A stretch of 21,373 nt of DNA, from positions 1 to 21,373 of the forward strand of contig CAYIZP010000046.1 of NCBI GenBank assembly GCA_964367905.1. The letters run 5' to 3'. This document shows positions 7,296-14,449 of this stretch, piece by piece. Source of the DNA: CAUPWF01 sp964367905 (GTDB taxonomy: Bacteria > Bacillota > Clostridia > Lachnospirales > Lachnospiraceae). The notes under the pieces were generated by a model that was not told the origin of the DNA, did not search any database, and saw nothing but the letters and a program-made list of their open reading frames with translations. The stretch's first letter is position 1. Every line of letters begins with the position of its first letter. Both the position numbers and the translations under genes were made by a program.

Positions 7296-9029
7296 ATGGA
7301 TTACAAAGAGAGTTATAATGAGTGGCTTAGGAATGATTACTTTAATGAGGAAACAAAAGAAGAGTTAAAAGCAATTGCAAATAATGAAGATGAAATAAAA
7401 GAAAGGTTCTACAAGGACTTAGAATTTGGTACTGCGGGGTTAAGAGGGATTATCGGAGCGGGAACAAATCGCTTGAATATTTACACGGTGAGAAAGGCGA
7501 CACAAGGACTGGCAAACTATATCATCGCTTGCAAGCAAGCAGAGCGCGGAGTTGCCATTGCGTATGATTCTAGAAATATGTCATCTGAGTTTGCAGATGA
7601 AGCGGCATTGTGTTTGGCGGCAAATGGAATCAAGGCATATGTCTTTGAGTCCCTTCGTCCAACACCAGAATTATCCTTTGCAGTACGTGAGTTAAACTGT
7701 ATCGCTGGAATCAATATCACAGCGAGTCATAATCCACCAGAGTACAATGGATATAAGGTGTATTGGGAGGATGGTGCACAGATTACACCACCACATGACA
7801 AGGGGATTATGAGCCAAGTTGCACAGATTAGTGATTACACGACGCTGAAATCCATTGATATGGAGAGTGCTAAGAGCCAAGGACTATATGAGGTGATTGG
7901 AAAAGAAATCGATGACGCTTACATTGCAGAGTTGAAAAAATTAGTGATTCACAGTGATGCCATTAAGGAAATGGGGAAAGAACTGAAAATCGTTTATTCT
8001 CCATTGCATGGAACTGGAAATGTTCCGGTACGAAGAGTGTTGACAGAACTTGGTTTTGAGCAAGTGTACGTGGTGAAGGAGCAAGAATTACCAGATGGAA
8101 ACTTCCCAACCGTTTCATATCCGAATCCAGAGGCTGAGGAAGCGTTTGCGTTGGGGTTGAAGCTTGCGAAGGAAGTGGATGCTGATTTGGTTTTGGCAAC
8201 AGATCCAGATGCAGATAGACTAGGTGTATACGTAAAAGATACGAAAACAGGTGAATACAGAACTTTGACAGGAAACATGTCGGGGTGTTTGTTAGCGGAC
8301 TATGAAATTGGACAAACAAAAGCTACAAAAGGATTGCCAGAAGATGGATATTTAATCAAAACGATTGTTACATCCAATATGGCAGATGCCATCGCGGCAC
8401 ATTACGAAGTTGGATTGTTAGAGGTGTTGACGGGATTTAAATATATTGGGCAAAAGATTCTCGGATTTGAAACATCGGGCAAAGGAAGTTATCTGTTCGG
8501 TTTTGAAGAGAGTTATGGTTGCCTGATTGGTACCCACGCGAGAGATAAAGATGCGATTGTTGCAACGCAAGCATTGTGCGAGGCGGCGGCGTATTACAAG
8601 ACGCAAGGAAAGACACTGTGGGATGCGATGATGGACATGTATGAAAAGTACGGCTATTACGTAGATGATATCCAAGCGATTACCCTACAAGGAATTGAGG
8701 GAATTGCGAAAATTCAGACCATTTTGAAGACATTGAGAGAAACACCATTGAAGGAAATTGGTGGATATCAAGTATTGAAGATGCGGGACTACAAGGCAGA
8801 CACAGTATTGGATTTAGCCACAGGGCAAGAAACAAAAACTGGGCTACCAAGCTCAGATGTATTGTATTATGAGTTGACAGATGATGCGTGGTTCTGCGTG
8901 AGACCATCCGGAACAGAGCCTAAAATTAAGTTTTATTACGGAGTAAAGGGTGAAAATTCAGAAGAAACGCACAAAAAGTCAGAAAAATTCGGAAAATCTG
9001 TTGTTGAAATGGTGGAAACAATGATATAA
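7296..9029 (+). CDS. Phosphoglucomutase / phospho-sugar mutase (PgcA type)
   Basis: Interconverts glucose-6-phosphate and glucose-1-phosphate, linking glycolysis to ADP-glucose made by GlgC and to other nucleotide sugars. The 577-aa length and motifs fit the large alpha-D-phosphohexomutase group that includes Bacillus PgcA: GTAGLRG near the start, the phosphoserine loop TASHNPPEYNGYK (142-154, phospho-Ser144), the metal loop DPDADR (303-308), the sugar-specificity loop FEESYG (403-408) and the C-terminal phosphate-binding RPSGTEPKIKFYY. The EES triad favours gluco/manno-sugars; phosphomannomutase or dual activity is possible. The start has AGGGAGGAA about seven bases upstream. No terminator is seen between it and hup; the hup promoter starts within four bases of the stop. 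Confidence 0.93.
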   Translation: MDYKESYNEWLRNDYFNEETKEELKAIANNEDEIKERFYKDLEFGTAGLRGIIGAGTNRLNIYTVRKATQGLANYIIACKQAERGVAIAYDSRNMSSEFADEAALCLAANGIKAYVFESLRPTPELSFAVRELNCIAGINITASHNPPEYNGYKVYWEDGAQITPPHDKGIMSQVAQISDYTTLKSIDMESAKSQGLYEVIGKEIDDAYIAELKKLVIHSDAIKEMGKELKIVYSPLHGTGNVPVRRVLTELGFEQVYVVKEQELPDGNFPTVSYPNPEAEEAFALGLKLAKEVDADLVLATDPDADRLGVYVKDTKTGEYRTLTGNMSGCLLADYEIGQTKATKGLPEDGYLIKTIVTSNMADAIAAHYEVGLLEVLTGFKYIGQKILGFETSGKGSYLFGFEESYGCLIGTHARDKDAIVATQALCEAAAYYKTQGKTLWDAMMDMYEKYGYYVDDIQAITLQGIEGIAKIQTILKTLRETPLKEIGGYQVLKMRDYKADTVLDLATGQETKTGLPSSDVLYYELTDDAWFCVRPSGTEPKIKFYYGVKGENSEETHKKSEKFGKSVVEMVETMI

Positions 9030-9032
9030 AGC

Positions 9033-9061
9033 TTGACAAACAAGGGTTTACAAGGTATAAC
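9033..9061 (+). promoter_or_regulatory. Strong vegetative promoter of hup
   Basis: A perfect TTGACA at 9033-9038, 17 bases and TATAAC at 9056-9061 give one of the best sigma-A matches in the window, as expected for an abundant nucleoid protein. The leader is about 80 bases. A second TATAAT at 9110-9115 with a poor -35 (TTCAGA at 9088-9093) could be a minor start. Confidence 0.8.
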
Positions 9062-9150
9062 ATTAACTAAGAGTGTTGTTAAAAGAATTCAGACATAAAG
9101 ACAATACAATATAATAACTTGATAGTGTATCACGAGGAGGACATTTTAAG

Positions 9151-9426
9151 ATGAACAAAACAGAATTTGTTGCAGCAATCGCTGAAGCTGCAGAAGTATC
9201 GAAAAAAGACGCAGAGAAAGTAGTAAAGGCATTTGCTGATGTAGTAACAGAAGAATTAAAAAAAGGTGAGAAAATTCAATTAGTTGGATTCGGAACATTT
9301 GAGACAAGCCAAAGAGCTGCTAGAGATGGAAGAAACCCTAAGACAGGTGAGACAATGAAGATTGCAGCTAGCACATCACCAAAATTCAAGCCAGGAAAAG
9401 CATTAAAAGACGCAGTTAACGCGTAA
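9151..9426 (+). CDS. hup: HU-family nucleoid DNA-binding protein
   Basis: A small histone-like protein that binds and bends DNA as a dimer and organises the nucleoid. The 91-aa sequence begins MNKTEFVAAIAE, has the helical dimer core, the VGFGTFE turn, and the DNA-binding beta-arm with GRNPKTGE including the intercalating proline, then the KFKPGKALKDAVN C-terminus. Length and motifs are canonical. The start has CGAGGAGG a short distance upstream. It is flanked by its own promoter (9033-9061) and a strong terminator (9440-9477), so it is probably expressed as a single-gene unit at the head of the division/sporulation block, a position usual in Clostridia. Confidence 0.97.
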   Translation: MNKTEFVAAIAEAAEVSKKDAEKVVKAFADVVTEELKKGEKIQLVGFGTFETSQRAARDGRNPKTGETMKIAASTSPKFKPGKALKDAVNA

Positions 9427-9439
9427 AAAACAAAGGAAC

Positions 9440-9477
9440 AGGGGTAGGACGCAAAGCGTTTTACCCCTATTTTTTTG
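9440..9477 (+). terminator. Strong rho-independent terminator of hup
   Basis: AGGGGTA (9440-9446) and TACCCCT (9462-9468), with inner ACGC/GCGT and two G-U pairs, form a continuous 13-bp stem with an AAA loop, followed by seven T residues at 9470-9476. Confidence 0.92.
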
Positions 9478-9500
9478 ATAACTGATTGTTTGCTAAAGGA

Positions 9501-9540
9501 GATGGGGGAAGGGTGAGCGCAGGCTCGCATCTCCCCCGTC
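9501..9540 (+). other. GC-rich 40-base stem-loop just before the rqcP ribosome site
   Basis: GATGGGGGA (9501-9509) pairs with TCCCCCGTC (9532-9540), and GAGC (9515-9518) pairs with GCTC (9523-9526) around a GCAG loop. The structure stands out by its GC content in AT-rich surroundings, ends ten bases before the AAGGAG of rqcP, and has no T run, so it is not a normal terminator. It could act as a processing or translational control element. Confidence 0.6.
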
Positions 9541-9563
9541 CTCAACAAAGAAGGAGAAAAAAT

Positions 9564-9803
9564 ATGCGCTTAGATAAATACCTAAAAGTATCTAGACTGA
9601 TCAAAAGAAGAACGGTTGCCAATGAAGCTTGTGAAGCAGGAAGAGTCTTGCTAAATGACAAGGTCGCAAAATCATCGGCACAGGTGAAAGTTGGAGATTT
9701 GATTGAGATTCAATTTGGAACAAAGAATGTAAAGGTTGAAATTCTAGATATTCAGGATACTACAAAAAAAGAGGAAGCAAAGGAATTGTTCAAATATTTA
9801 TAA
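9564..9803 (+). CDS. rqcP: RqcP (YabO), S4-domain ribosome quality-control protein
   Basis: An S4-domain RNA-binding protein related to heat-shock protein 15; in Bacillus, RqcP acts with RqcH on stalled 50S subunits during C-terminal alanine tailing. The 79-aa product is almost entirely the S4 domain: MRLDKYLKVSRLIKRRTVANEACEAGRVLLN carries the conserved helix-turn and arginines, and VKVGDLIEIQFG the following strand. The frame is open upstream to 9486, but ATG at 9564 has AAGGAG at 9551-9556 and the upstream codons lie in the GC-rich hairpin. It sits between hup and yabP exactly as in other Firmicutes. No vegetative promoter was clear between the hup terminator and this gene. Confidence 0.93.
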   Translation: MRLDKYLKVSRLIKRRTVANEACEAGRVLLNDKVAKSSAQVKVGDLIEIQFGTKNVKVEILDIQDTTKKEEAKELFKYL

Positions 9804-9817
9804 AAATTCAAAAAAGA

Positions 9818-9847
9818 GTCATAGTCTCGTCCTACTCATCATATATT
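9818..9847 (+). promoter_or_regulatory. Sigma-E-like promoter of yabP-yabQ
   Basis: GTCATAGT at 9818-9825, 14 bases, then CATATATT at 9840-9847 match the mother-cell sigma-E pattern. This agrees with the known sigma-E control of yabP and yabQ in Bacillus. Transcription would begin near 9853, ahead of the GGAGGAG at 9872-9878. Confidence 0.6.
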
Positions 9848-9885
9848 GTTAAAGAAGACTATCTAGGTGAGGGAGGAGTGTTTTA

Positions 9886-10170
9886 ATGGAAGAGAGGCAA
9901 ATGACAAAACCGCACAAACTAGTTGTGAATAATAGAAAAACAAGCTTAATTACTGGGGTTAAGGATGTGCTGGCGTTTGATTTGAACGAGGTATTATTAG
10001 AGACGGAGCAAGGGATGCTGATGATTAAAGGATTGGATTTGCATGTGAATCGATTGACGCTGGAAAAAGGTGAGGTTGATATATCCGGTCATATCAACAG
10101 TGTTGCTTATTCAGATGCGCATCAAACGAAGAATCAAAATGAAAAGTTGTTTGCGAAATTGTTTAAATAA
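9886..10170 (+). CDS. yabP: YabP, sporulation protein
   Basis: A small mother-cell protein needed with YabQ for spore cortex formation in Bacillus; biochemical function unknown. The 94-aa product carries the YabP/YqfC fold signature: KLVVNNRKTSLITGVKDVLAFDLNEVLLETEQGMLMIKG-type alternating strands, then GLDLHVNRLTLEKGEVDISGHINSVAYSD, which is characteristic of the family. The first ATG is preferred over that five codons later because GGAGGAG sits seven bases upstream. The gene lies two bases upstream of yabQ and behind a sigma-E-like promoter. Confidence 0.92.
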   Translation: MEERQMTKPHKLVVNNRKTSLITGVKDVLAFDLNEVLLETEQGMLMIKGLDLHVNRLTLEKGEVDISGHINSVAYSDAHQTKNQNEKLFAKLFK

Positions 10171-10172
10171 TT

Positions 10173-10511
10173 ATGTTGGAAATAGCAGAAGAGATATCAA
10201 TCTGTTTGTTTGCAATATGGACCGGTTTCGTCGTAAGTGGCGGCTATCTTTTGGTTATTTGTTTTAGAAAATTAGTAAAGCACTCATCGTGGATGGTTCA
10301 ACTAGAAGATTTCTTTTTCTTTCTTGTCGCAAGTATTTATGTGTTTAACCAGATTGTATTATCATGCCAAGGAATCATTAGATGGTACTTCTGTGCTGGC
10401 GTATTTTTGGGGGGAGGATCCCTATTTGTTTTGTGGTCAGCTATATGCAAGATGTTGCGTGTTATAAAAAATAACTTGCAAAAAAGAGGCAAAAGAGGTA
10501 TGATGATGTAA
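10173..10511 (+). CDS. yabQ: YabQ, spore cortex membrane protein
   Basis: An integral membrane protein located in the outer forespore membrane in Bacillus and required for cortex assembly. The 112-aa product has about three hydrophobic segments (roughly residues 9-30, 44-63 and 70-90), then a basic tail ending KKRGK-like residues. Identification rests on size, topology and strict position between yabP and divIC; sequence motifs are few. The start at 10173 is two bases after the yabP stop and has no clear ribosome site, so it is presumably translated by coupling to yabP. A divIC promoter overlaps its 3' end. Confidence 0.85.
   Translation: MLEIAEEISICLFAIWTGFVVSGGYLLVICFRKLVKHSSWMVQLEDFFFFLVASIYVFNQIVLSCQGIIRWYFCAGVFLGGGSLFVLWSAICKMLRVIKNNLQKRGKRGMMM
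10476..10504 (+). promoter_or_regulatory. Vegetative promoter of divIC inside the end of yabQ
   Basis: TTGCAA at 10476-10481, 17 bases and TATGAT at 10499-10504 resemble a sigma-A promoter. Placement inside the last codons of yabQ would uncouple an essential division gene from the sporulation-specific pair upstream. Confidence 0.55.
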
Positions 10512-10543
10512 TCATAGTAGTATGTAATTAGTGAGGTGCATTT

Positions 10544-10882
10544 ATGGGGAGAGATAAACCGAAGCAAATTACTAGCAGACCAAGACCGATGACAAAGAGA
10601 GAATCCAAAGTACGAAAATCACACAAGTTTCTTGTGGGGATTTGTTTGCTTGTGGCTACAGTCGCGGTTGGGGTATCTAGTGTTGGTTTGCTTAGTCAAA
10701 GTAGAGAGCTCGAGGTGACGGAAGAGGAGTTGTTAAAGCAACTTGAAGAGGCGCAAGCTCTTGCAAAGGAAATAGAAGAATTTGAAGAATATTCTATGAC
10801 AGAAGAATATATAGAACAGGTCGCAAGAGAAAAATTGGGATTGGTATATCCCGATGAAATTGTGTTGAAACCAGAACAATAA
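10544..10882 (+). CDS. divIC: DivIC/FtsB-type septum formation initiator
   Basis: A bitopic division protein that works with FtsL and DivIB at the septum. The 112-aa protein has a basic cytoplasmic N-terminus (about 1-28), one membrane segment (about 29-51), a coiled-coil stretch rich in Glu and Leu (about 54-82), and the conserved C-terminal YIEQVAREKLGLVYPDEIVL block typical of the septum formation initiator family. GAGGTG at 10533-10538 supports the ATG. It is followed by a 15-bp terminator. Position after yabQ identifies it as DivIC rather than FtsL. Confidence 0.92.
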   Translation: MGRDKPKQITSRPRPMTKRESKVRKSHKFLVGICLLVATVAVGVSSVGLLSQSRELEVTEEELLKQLEEAQALAKEIEEFEEYSMTEEYIEQVAREKLGLVYPDEIVLKPEQ

Positions 10883-10887
10883 CAAAC

Positions 10888-10929
10888 GAAAGCTTTAGAA
10901 GACAGAGTGGTCTTCTAAAGCTTTTCTTT
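10888..10929 (+). terminator. Terminator of divIC
   Basis: A perfect 15-bp stem, AAAGCTTTAGAAGAC (10889-10903) with GTCTTCTAAAGCTTT (10910-10924), encloses a six-base loop and runs into a short T-rich tract (10922-10929). It separates divIC from spoIIE. Confidence 0.82.
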
Positions 10930-10936
10930 ATATAGG

Positions 10937-10962
10937 GGAAACTCCGTTTCCTAATTTATAAT
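10937..10962 (+). promoter_or_regulatory. Putative spoIIE promoter region with perfect -10 and no -35
   Basis: A TATAAT at 10957-10962 lies 22 bases before the spoIIE start, but no acceptable -35 is found at 16-18 bases. A small inverted repeat, GGAAAC (10937-10942) and GTTTCC (10946-10951), sits where a -35 would be and might bind an activator. Spo0A-activated promoters can lack a normal -35; no clear Spo0A box (TGTCGAA) is visible, so this is tentative. Confidence 0.35.
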
Positions 10963-10984
10963 AAGAATTAAGTAGAGGTGAAGG

Positions 10985-12388
10985 ATGGAGAAGGCGTTAA
11001 AGGTAGGACAAGGTTTAAAATTAAATCCGTATACAGTTCAGATGGAAAAGCTTGCGGAGTCACTAAAGAGGATGTCCCTTCTAGGGAATCGCAAATACGA
11101 AAAGAAGAACTATACAGAGGAAAATATTCTAGAGATCACAAAGCGAGTGGAGGGAGTGTTGTGCAGCGGCTGCAGAGTAAAAGGGTGCGAAGTCTATGAA
11201 AATGGGATGACCCGAGACTTAGTGGCAGAGATGATTGAGGCTTTAGATGAGTATGGAATAGAATTGAATGTGATAAAAAAGAGGAGCATACAGACACAAT
11301 GTGGAAAGTTTGATCAACTGAAGGCAGTAATCGAAGAGGGGTTTTCCCAGATAAAAAAGGACTATATCTGGGAGATGCGAATGGAAAAAAACAAAGAGGC
11401 TTCTTTACAGGCGGTGAAATCCGTTGCTGATGCAATTGAAGAAGTGGCGAGGGAATTGGAGGCTAGCATCTTTCAAGATGAAAGACTAGAGAAAAAACTC
11501 ACTCAGGCATTGAGAAAAATGGGGATGCGTTTGCTTAAAATTACGCTTATGGTATCGGAGCAGGGGCAATATGAAGTTCAAATTTCGGCTAAGGCAAAAA
11601 AAGGTGGTTGTGTTGAAATATCCCAAATAGCAGATGTCATTTCAACAGTCTTGGGGCATAAGTTTGTATCTGAGGTGACGTCCAACTTTGTGTTGCAAGA
11701 AGAGTATACTACAGTTATATTTATTGAGAAACCGAGTTTTCAGACCATATATGGAGTTGCGAAAAAAGAGAAGGATGGGAGCGAAATTTCAGGAGATAAT
11801 TTTCTGGTAATGGATATACCAGGAGGGAAAAAAGGAATTCTTATATCGGATGGGATGGGAAGTGGAGAGGAAGCGTTCGAGGAAAGCGGGTGTACAATAG
11901 AGGCGGCGGAAGAGCTTTTGGAAACAGGGATTTCCGCAGAGTTAGTTGTGGAGATGTTAAATGCGATGCTTGTTAGTAGAACGGAGGAAGAGCGGTTTGC
12001 AACGTTCGATCTCTGTGTCCTAGATTTATATCAGGGAGTGGGAATCCTGATAAAAGCAGGAACGGCTCCGACCTATATCAAAAACAAACACAAAACACGT
12101 CGTTATGAGGCTAACTCATTGCCGATTGGAATCGTGCTTGAAAGTGAATTTGAGGCATATCATTTCATCGTAGGAGAGGAGACATATATTGTGATGATGA
12201 CGGATGGAGTTTTAGATATGATTCCATTTGATTTGCGTGAGCATTATGTGGAGAAATTTCTGAATTGCATAGAAACAAAAAATCCGAGTGAGATAGCGAA
12301 AGAACTTCTGAATAGCATCTTTCATCTACAAGGGGAAGAGGCGAAAGATGATATGTTAGTATTGGTAATGGGAATCTGGAAACAGTGA
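10985..12388 (+). CDS. spoIIE: SpoIIE-type serine phosphatase lacking the membrane domain
   Basis: A PP2C-family phosphatase; in Bacillus, SpoIIE dephosphorylates SpoIIAA to release sigma-F in the forespore. This protein is 467 aa against about 800 for the Bacillus enzyme. No N-terminal membrane segments exist, and the DNA immediately upstream is the divIC terminator, so the multi-spanning domain is absent rather than missed. Retained are the cysteine motif C60-x2-C63-x4-C68 of the central region and a full phosphatase domain: SGDNF (269-273), SDGMGSGEEA (288-297), TDGVLD (406-411) and KDDMLVLV (454-461), carrying the metal-binding aspartates. The gene is in the classical position between divIC and tilS. 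ATG follows AGAGGTGAAGG. Family assignment is secure; how it reaches the septum is open. Confidence 0.9.
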   Translation: MEKALKVGQGLKLNPYTVQMEKLAESLKRMSLLGNRKYEKKNYTEENILEITKRVEGVLCSGCRVKGCEVYENGMTRDLVAEMIEALDEYGIELNVIKKRSIQTQCGKFDQLKAVIEEGFSQIKKDYIWEMRMEKNKEASLQAVKSVADAIEEVARELEASIFQDERLEKKLTQALRKMGMRLLKITLMVSEQGQYEVQISAKAKKGGCVEISQIADVISTVLGHKFVSEVTSNFVLQEEYTTVIFIEKPSFQTIYGVAKKEKDGSEISGDNFLVMDIPGGKKGILISDGMGSGEEAFEESGCTIEAAEELLETGISAELVVEMLNAMLVSRTEEERFATFDLCVLDLYQGVGILIKAGTAPTYIKNKHKTRRYEANSLPIGIVLESEFEAYHFIVGEETYIVMMTDGVLDMIPFDLREHYVEKFLNCIETKNPSEIAKELLNSIFHLQGEEAKDDMLVLVMGIWKQ

Positions 12389-12418
12389 TTGGTGAGGGTG
12401 TGAAATCTAACCTACATC

Positions 12419-12447
12419 TTGCATTCGCAGGGGAAATTAATTATACT
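12419..12447 (+). promoter_or_regulatory. Candidate vegetative promoter of tilS-hpt-ftsH
   Basis: TTGCAT (12419-12424), 17 bases and TATACT (12442-12447) form a moderate sigma-A candidate in the gap after spoIIE. An essential tRNA-modifying gene should not depend on a sporulation promoter, which favours a start here. It also argues that the TTG at 12419 is not a start codon. Confidence 0.42.
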
Positions 12448-12475
12448 GAAAGAAATAAAATTTGAAGGTAGGATG

Positions 12476-13873
12476 ATGATTAAGAAAATACGAGAATATA
12501 TTGAATGCCATGGCATGATTGAAAAGGGAGATTCTATAATCGTGGGCATATCAGGCGGAGCTGATTCGATATGTCTTTTTTTCGTGTTGCTTGAGTTGCA
12601 GCAGGAGTTTGATTTAATTTTGCATGGAGTGCATGTGAATCATAATCTAAGAGGAGAAGAAGCTTTGCGGGATCAGAAGTATGTGGAAGAGGTATGTGAG
12701 TCTGTGGGTGTTCCGATTACGATTGTTTCGGAGCAAGTTGAGGTTATAGCCAGAGAACGGCGGATATCCGTGGAAGAAGCAGGGCGTGAACTCCGACGCG
12801 AAGTGTTTTTAGAGAAAATGGAAGAGGTGGGGGCAACAAAAATTGCGCTGGCACATCATTGCAATGATAATGCAGAGACTCTACTCTTCAATCTGGCAAG
12901 GGGAACGGGGAGTCAGGGAATGCGAGGGGTTCTTCCAAAGAATAAGCAATGGATTCGTCCGCTTCTTGTGCTAGAGAAGCAGGAAATTCTCGCATACTTG
13001 CAGGCGAAAAATCTATCTTATTGCTTAGATTCCAGCAATATGGATAATGTTTATACGAGGAATAAAATAAGAAACTGTATTTTGCCGCAATTAGAAGAGA
13101 TTAATCCGAGAGCGATTCAACATATCGGGGAAGCGATTGAAGATATTCGACAGATGGATGTGCTTGTGATGGATTTGGTGAAACAGGCATATAAAAGGTA
13201 TGTTCAAGAAGAAGCGACATGTGAGAGCGGTTTCGTTGTATCTAGCAGTCTGTTGGATGAAAAAGAAATCATACAGATGAGAGTTTTAAAGCTGGTGATA
13301 GAGAAGTCGGCTAACTGTCAGAAGGATATAGGACGGCGGCATATACAGGCTGTAAAGAAGCTCATTGGTTTGCAAGTTGGGCGACAGATGGAATTGCCTT
13401 ATGGAGTGCGAGTTTATCGTGTATATGAAGGAATTCGTATTGTACGAGAAGAAAATAAAGAGAGGAAAAGTTGCGAGAAGAATTGTGATGTTAGTGTGAG
13501 GTTACAGATTCCAGGCATAACAAAACTGCCAAATGGGGATGTAATCATTGTGAAGATTTTGGAAAATCCTGTGGCAGAAAGTTTCACAGAAACACTATAC
13601 ACGAAATACTTTGAGTGTGATATAATGAAGTATAGCGCAGAAATCAGAACTAGAAAAAGCGGAGATTATCTGATATTTAATTCGCAAGGCGATAAGACCA
13701 AATTAAAAAAATATTTTATCAATGAGAAGATACCAAATATCATAAGAGATGAGATATATAACATTGTGATTGGGCAGGAAGTATTGTGGGTTTTAGGATA
13801 TCGAAAAAGTGCTGCTTACGGTGTGAAAGATTATAAGAAGTCGTTTATACAATTAGAATGGAAAAAGAGATAA
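12476..13873 (+). CDS. tilS: tRNA(Ile)-lysidine synthase
   Basis: Attaches lysine to C34 of the CAU-anticodon tRNA-Ile, changing its codon and amino-acid identity; essential. The 465-aa protein has the PP-loop ATP-pyrophosphatase motif SGGADS (26-31), ALAHHCNDNAETLLFNL with conserved catalytic residues, YTRNKIRNCILPQL, and a C-terminal TilS substrate-binding domain ending LGYRKSAAYGV. The frame is open 19 codons further upstream to a TTG at 12419, but that lacks a ribosome site and overlaps a promoter. The tandem ATGs at 12473/12476 follow GAAGGTAGG, and 12476 gives the better spacing. Its stop overlaps the ribosome site of hpt, so the two are coupled. Confidence 0.94.
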   Translation: MIKKIREYIECHGMIEKGDSIIVGISGGADSICLFFVLLELQQEFDLILHGVHVNHNLRGEEALRDQKYVEEVCESVGVPITIVSEQVEVIARERRISVEEAGRELRREVFLEKMEEVGATKIALAHHCNDNAETLLFNLARGTGSQGMRGVLPKNKQWIRPLLVLEKQEILAYLQAKNLSYCLDSSNMDNVYTRNKIRNCILPQLEEINPRAIQHIGEAIEDIRQMDVLVMDLVKQAYKRYVQEEATCESGFVVSSSLLDEKEIIQMRVLKLVIEKSANCQKDIGRRHIQAVKKLIGLQVGRQMELPYGVRVYRVYEGIRIVREENKERKSCEKNCDVSVRLQIPGITKLPNGDVIIVKILENPVAESFTETLYTKYFECDIMKYSAEIRTRKSGDYLIFNSQGDKTKLKKYFINEKIPNIIRDEIYNIVIGQEVLWVLGYRKSAAYGVKDYKKSFIQLEWKKR

Positions 13874-13885
13874 GGAGAATACGAA

Positions 13886-14410
13886 ATGGAAAAAATCAAA
13901 GTAATGATTACGGAAGAAGAAGTATGCAAGAGAGTGAGCGACCTTGGTAAGAAAATTAGTGAGGACTATGCAGGAAAGGAGATTCACCTAGTGTGTGTGT
14001 TAAAAGGTGGGGTGTTCTTTATGTGTGAATTGGCAAAGAGAATTACAATTCCAGTAACTATGGATTTTATGAGTGTGAGTAGCTATGGGGATGACACAAA
14101 ATCTAGTGGAGTTATCAGGATTGCCAAGGATTTGGACGAATCGCTAAAAGGAAAACACCTATTGGTGGTAGAGGATATTATCGATTCAGGAAGAACGCTC
14201 TCGTATTTAATGGAGATGTTTGAGCAGAGATTGCCAGAGAGCATCAGATTATGCACCTTGCTTGATAAACCAGATAGACGCGTGGTAGATGTGAATGTAG
14301 ACTATGTTGGGTTTGAAATTCCAGACGAATTTGTGGTGGGATATGGACTAGACTATGCACAAAAATACAGAAATTTACCGTATATCGGAGTGGTAGAGGG
14401 TGTAGAATAG
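13886..14410 (+). CDS. hpt: Hypoxanthine phosphoribosyltransferase
   Basis: A purine salvage enzyme that makes IMP and GMP from hypoxanthine or guanine and PRPP. The 174-aa length is typical. Visible are VCVLKGGVFFMCELAKRI near the start, the flexible-loop MSVSSYGDDTKSSG (62-75), the PRPP-binding VVEDIIDSGRT (94-104) and the purine-contacting DYVGFEIPDEFVVGYGLDY region. The AAGGAG ribosome site begins at the last base of tilS. The tilS-hpt-ftsH order is highly conserved in Firmicutes, and in some species TilS and HPRT are reported to act together on ftsH expression. Confidence 0.96.
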   Translation: MEKIKVMITEEEVCKRVSDLGKKISEDYAGKEIHLVCVLKGGVFFMCELAKRITIPVTMDFMSVSSYGDDTKSSGVIRIAKDLDESLKGKHLLVVEDIIDSGRTLSYLMEMFEQRLPESIRLCTLLDKPDRRVVDVNVDYVGFEIPDEFVVGYGLDYAQKYRNLPYIGVVEGVE

Positions 14411-14449
14411 AGTAATATAAAATAAAACATAGAATAGAGGGCGTACAGA

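Noticed and set aside
9486..9563. N-terminal extension of rqcP
   Set aside because: It crosses the GC-rich hairpin; the S4 domain starts at MRLDKYL and AAGGAG serves ATG 9564.
10978..11199. A 73-codon frame overlapping the start of spoIIE
   Set aside because: Out-of-frame shadow of spoIIE rich in Lys, Arg, Ser and Gly with no independent signals.
12419..12475. TTG start for tilS at 12419
   Set aside because: No ribosome site upstream, the TTG overlaps a likely -35, and TilS homology begins at the ATGs at 12473/12476.
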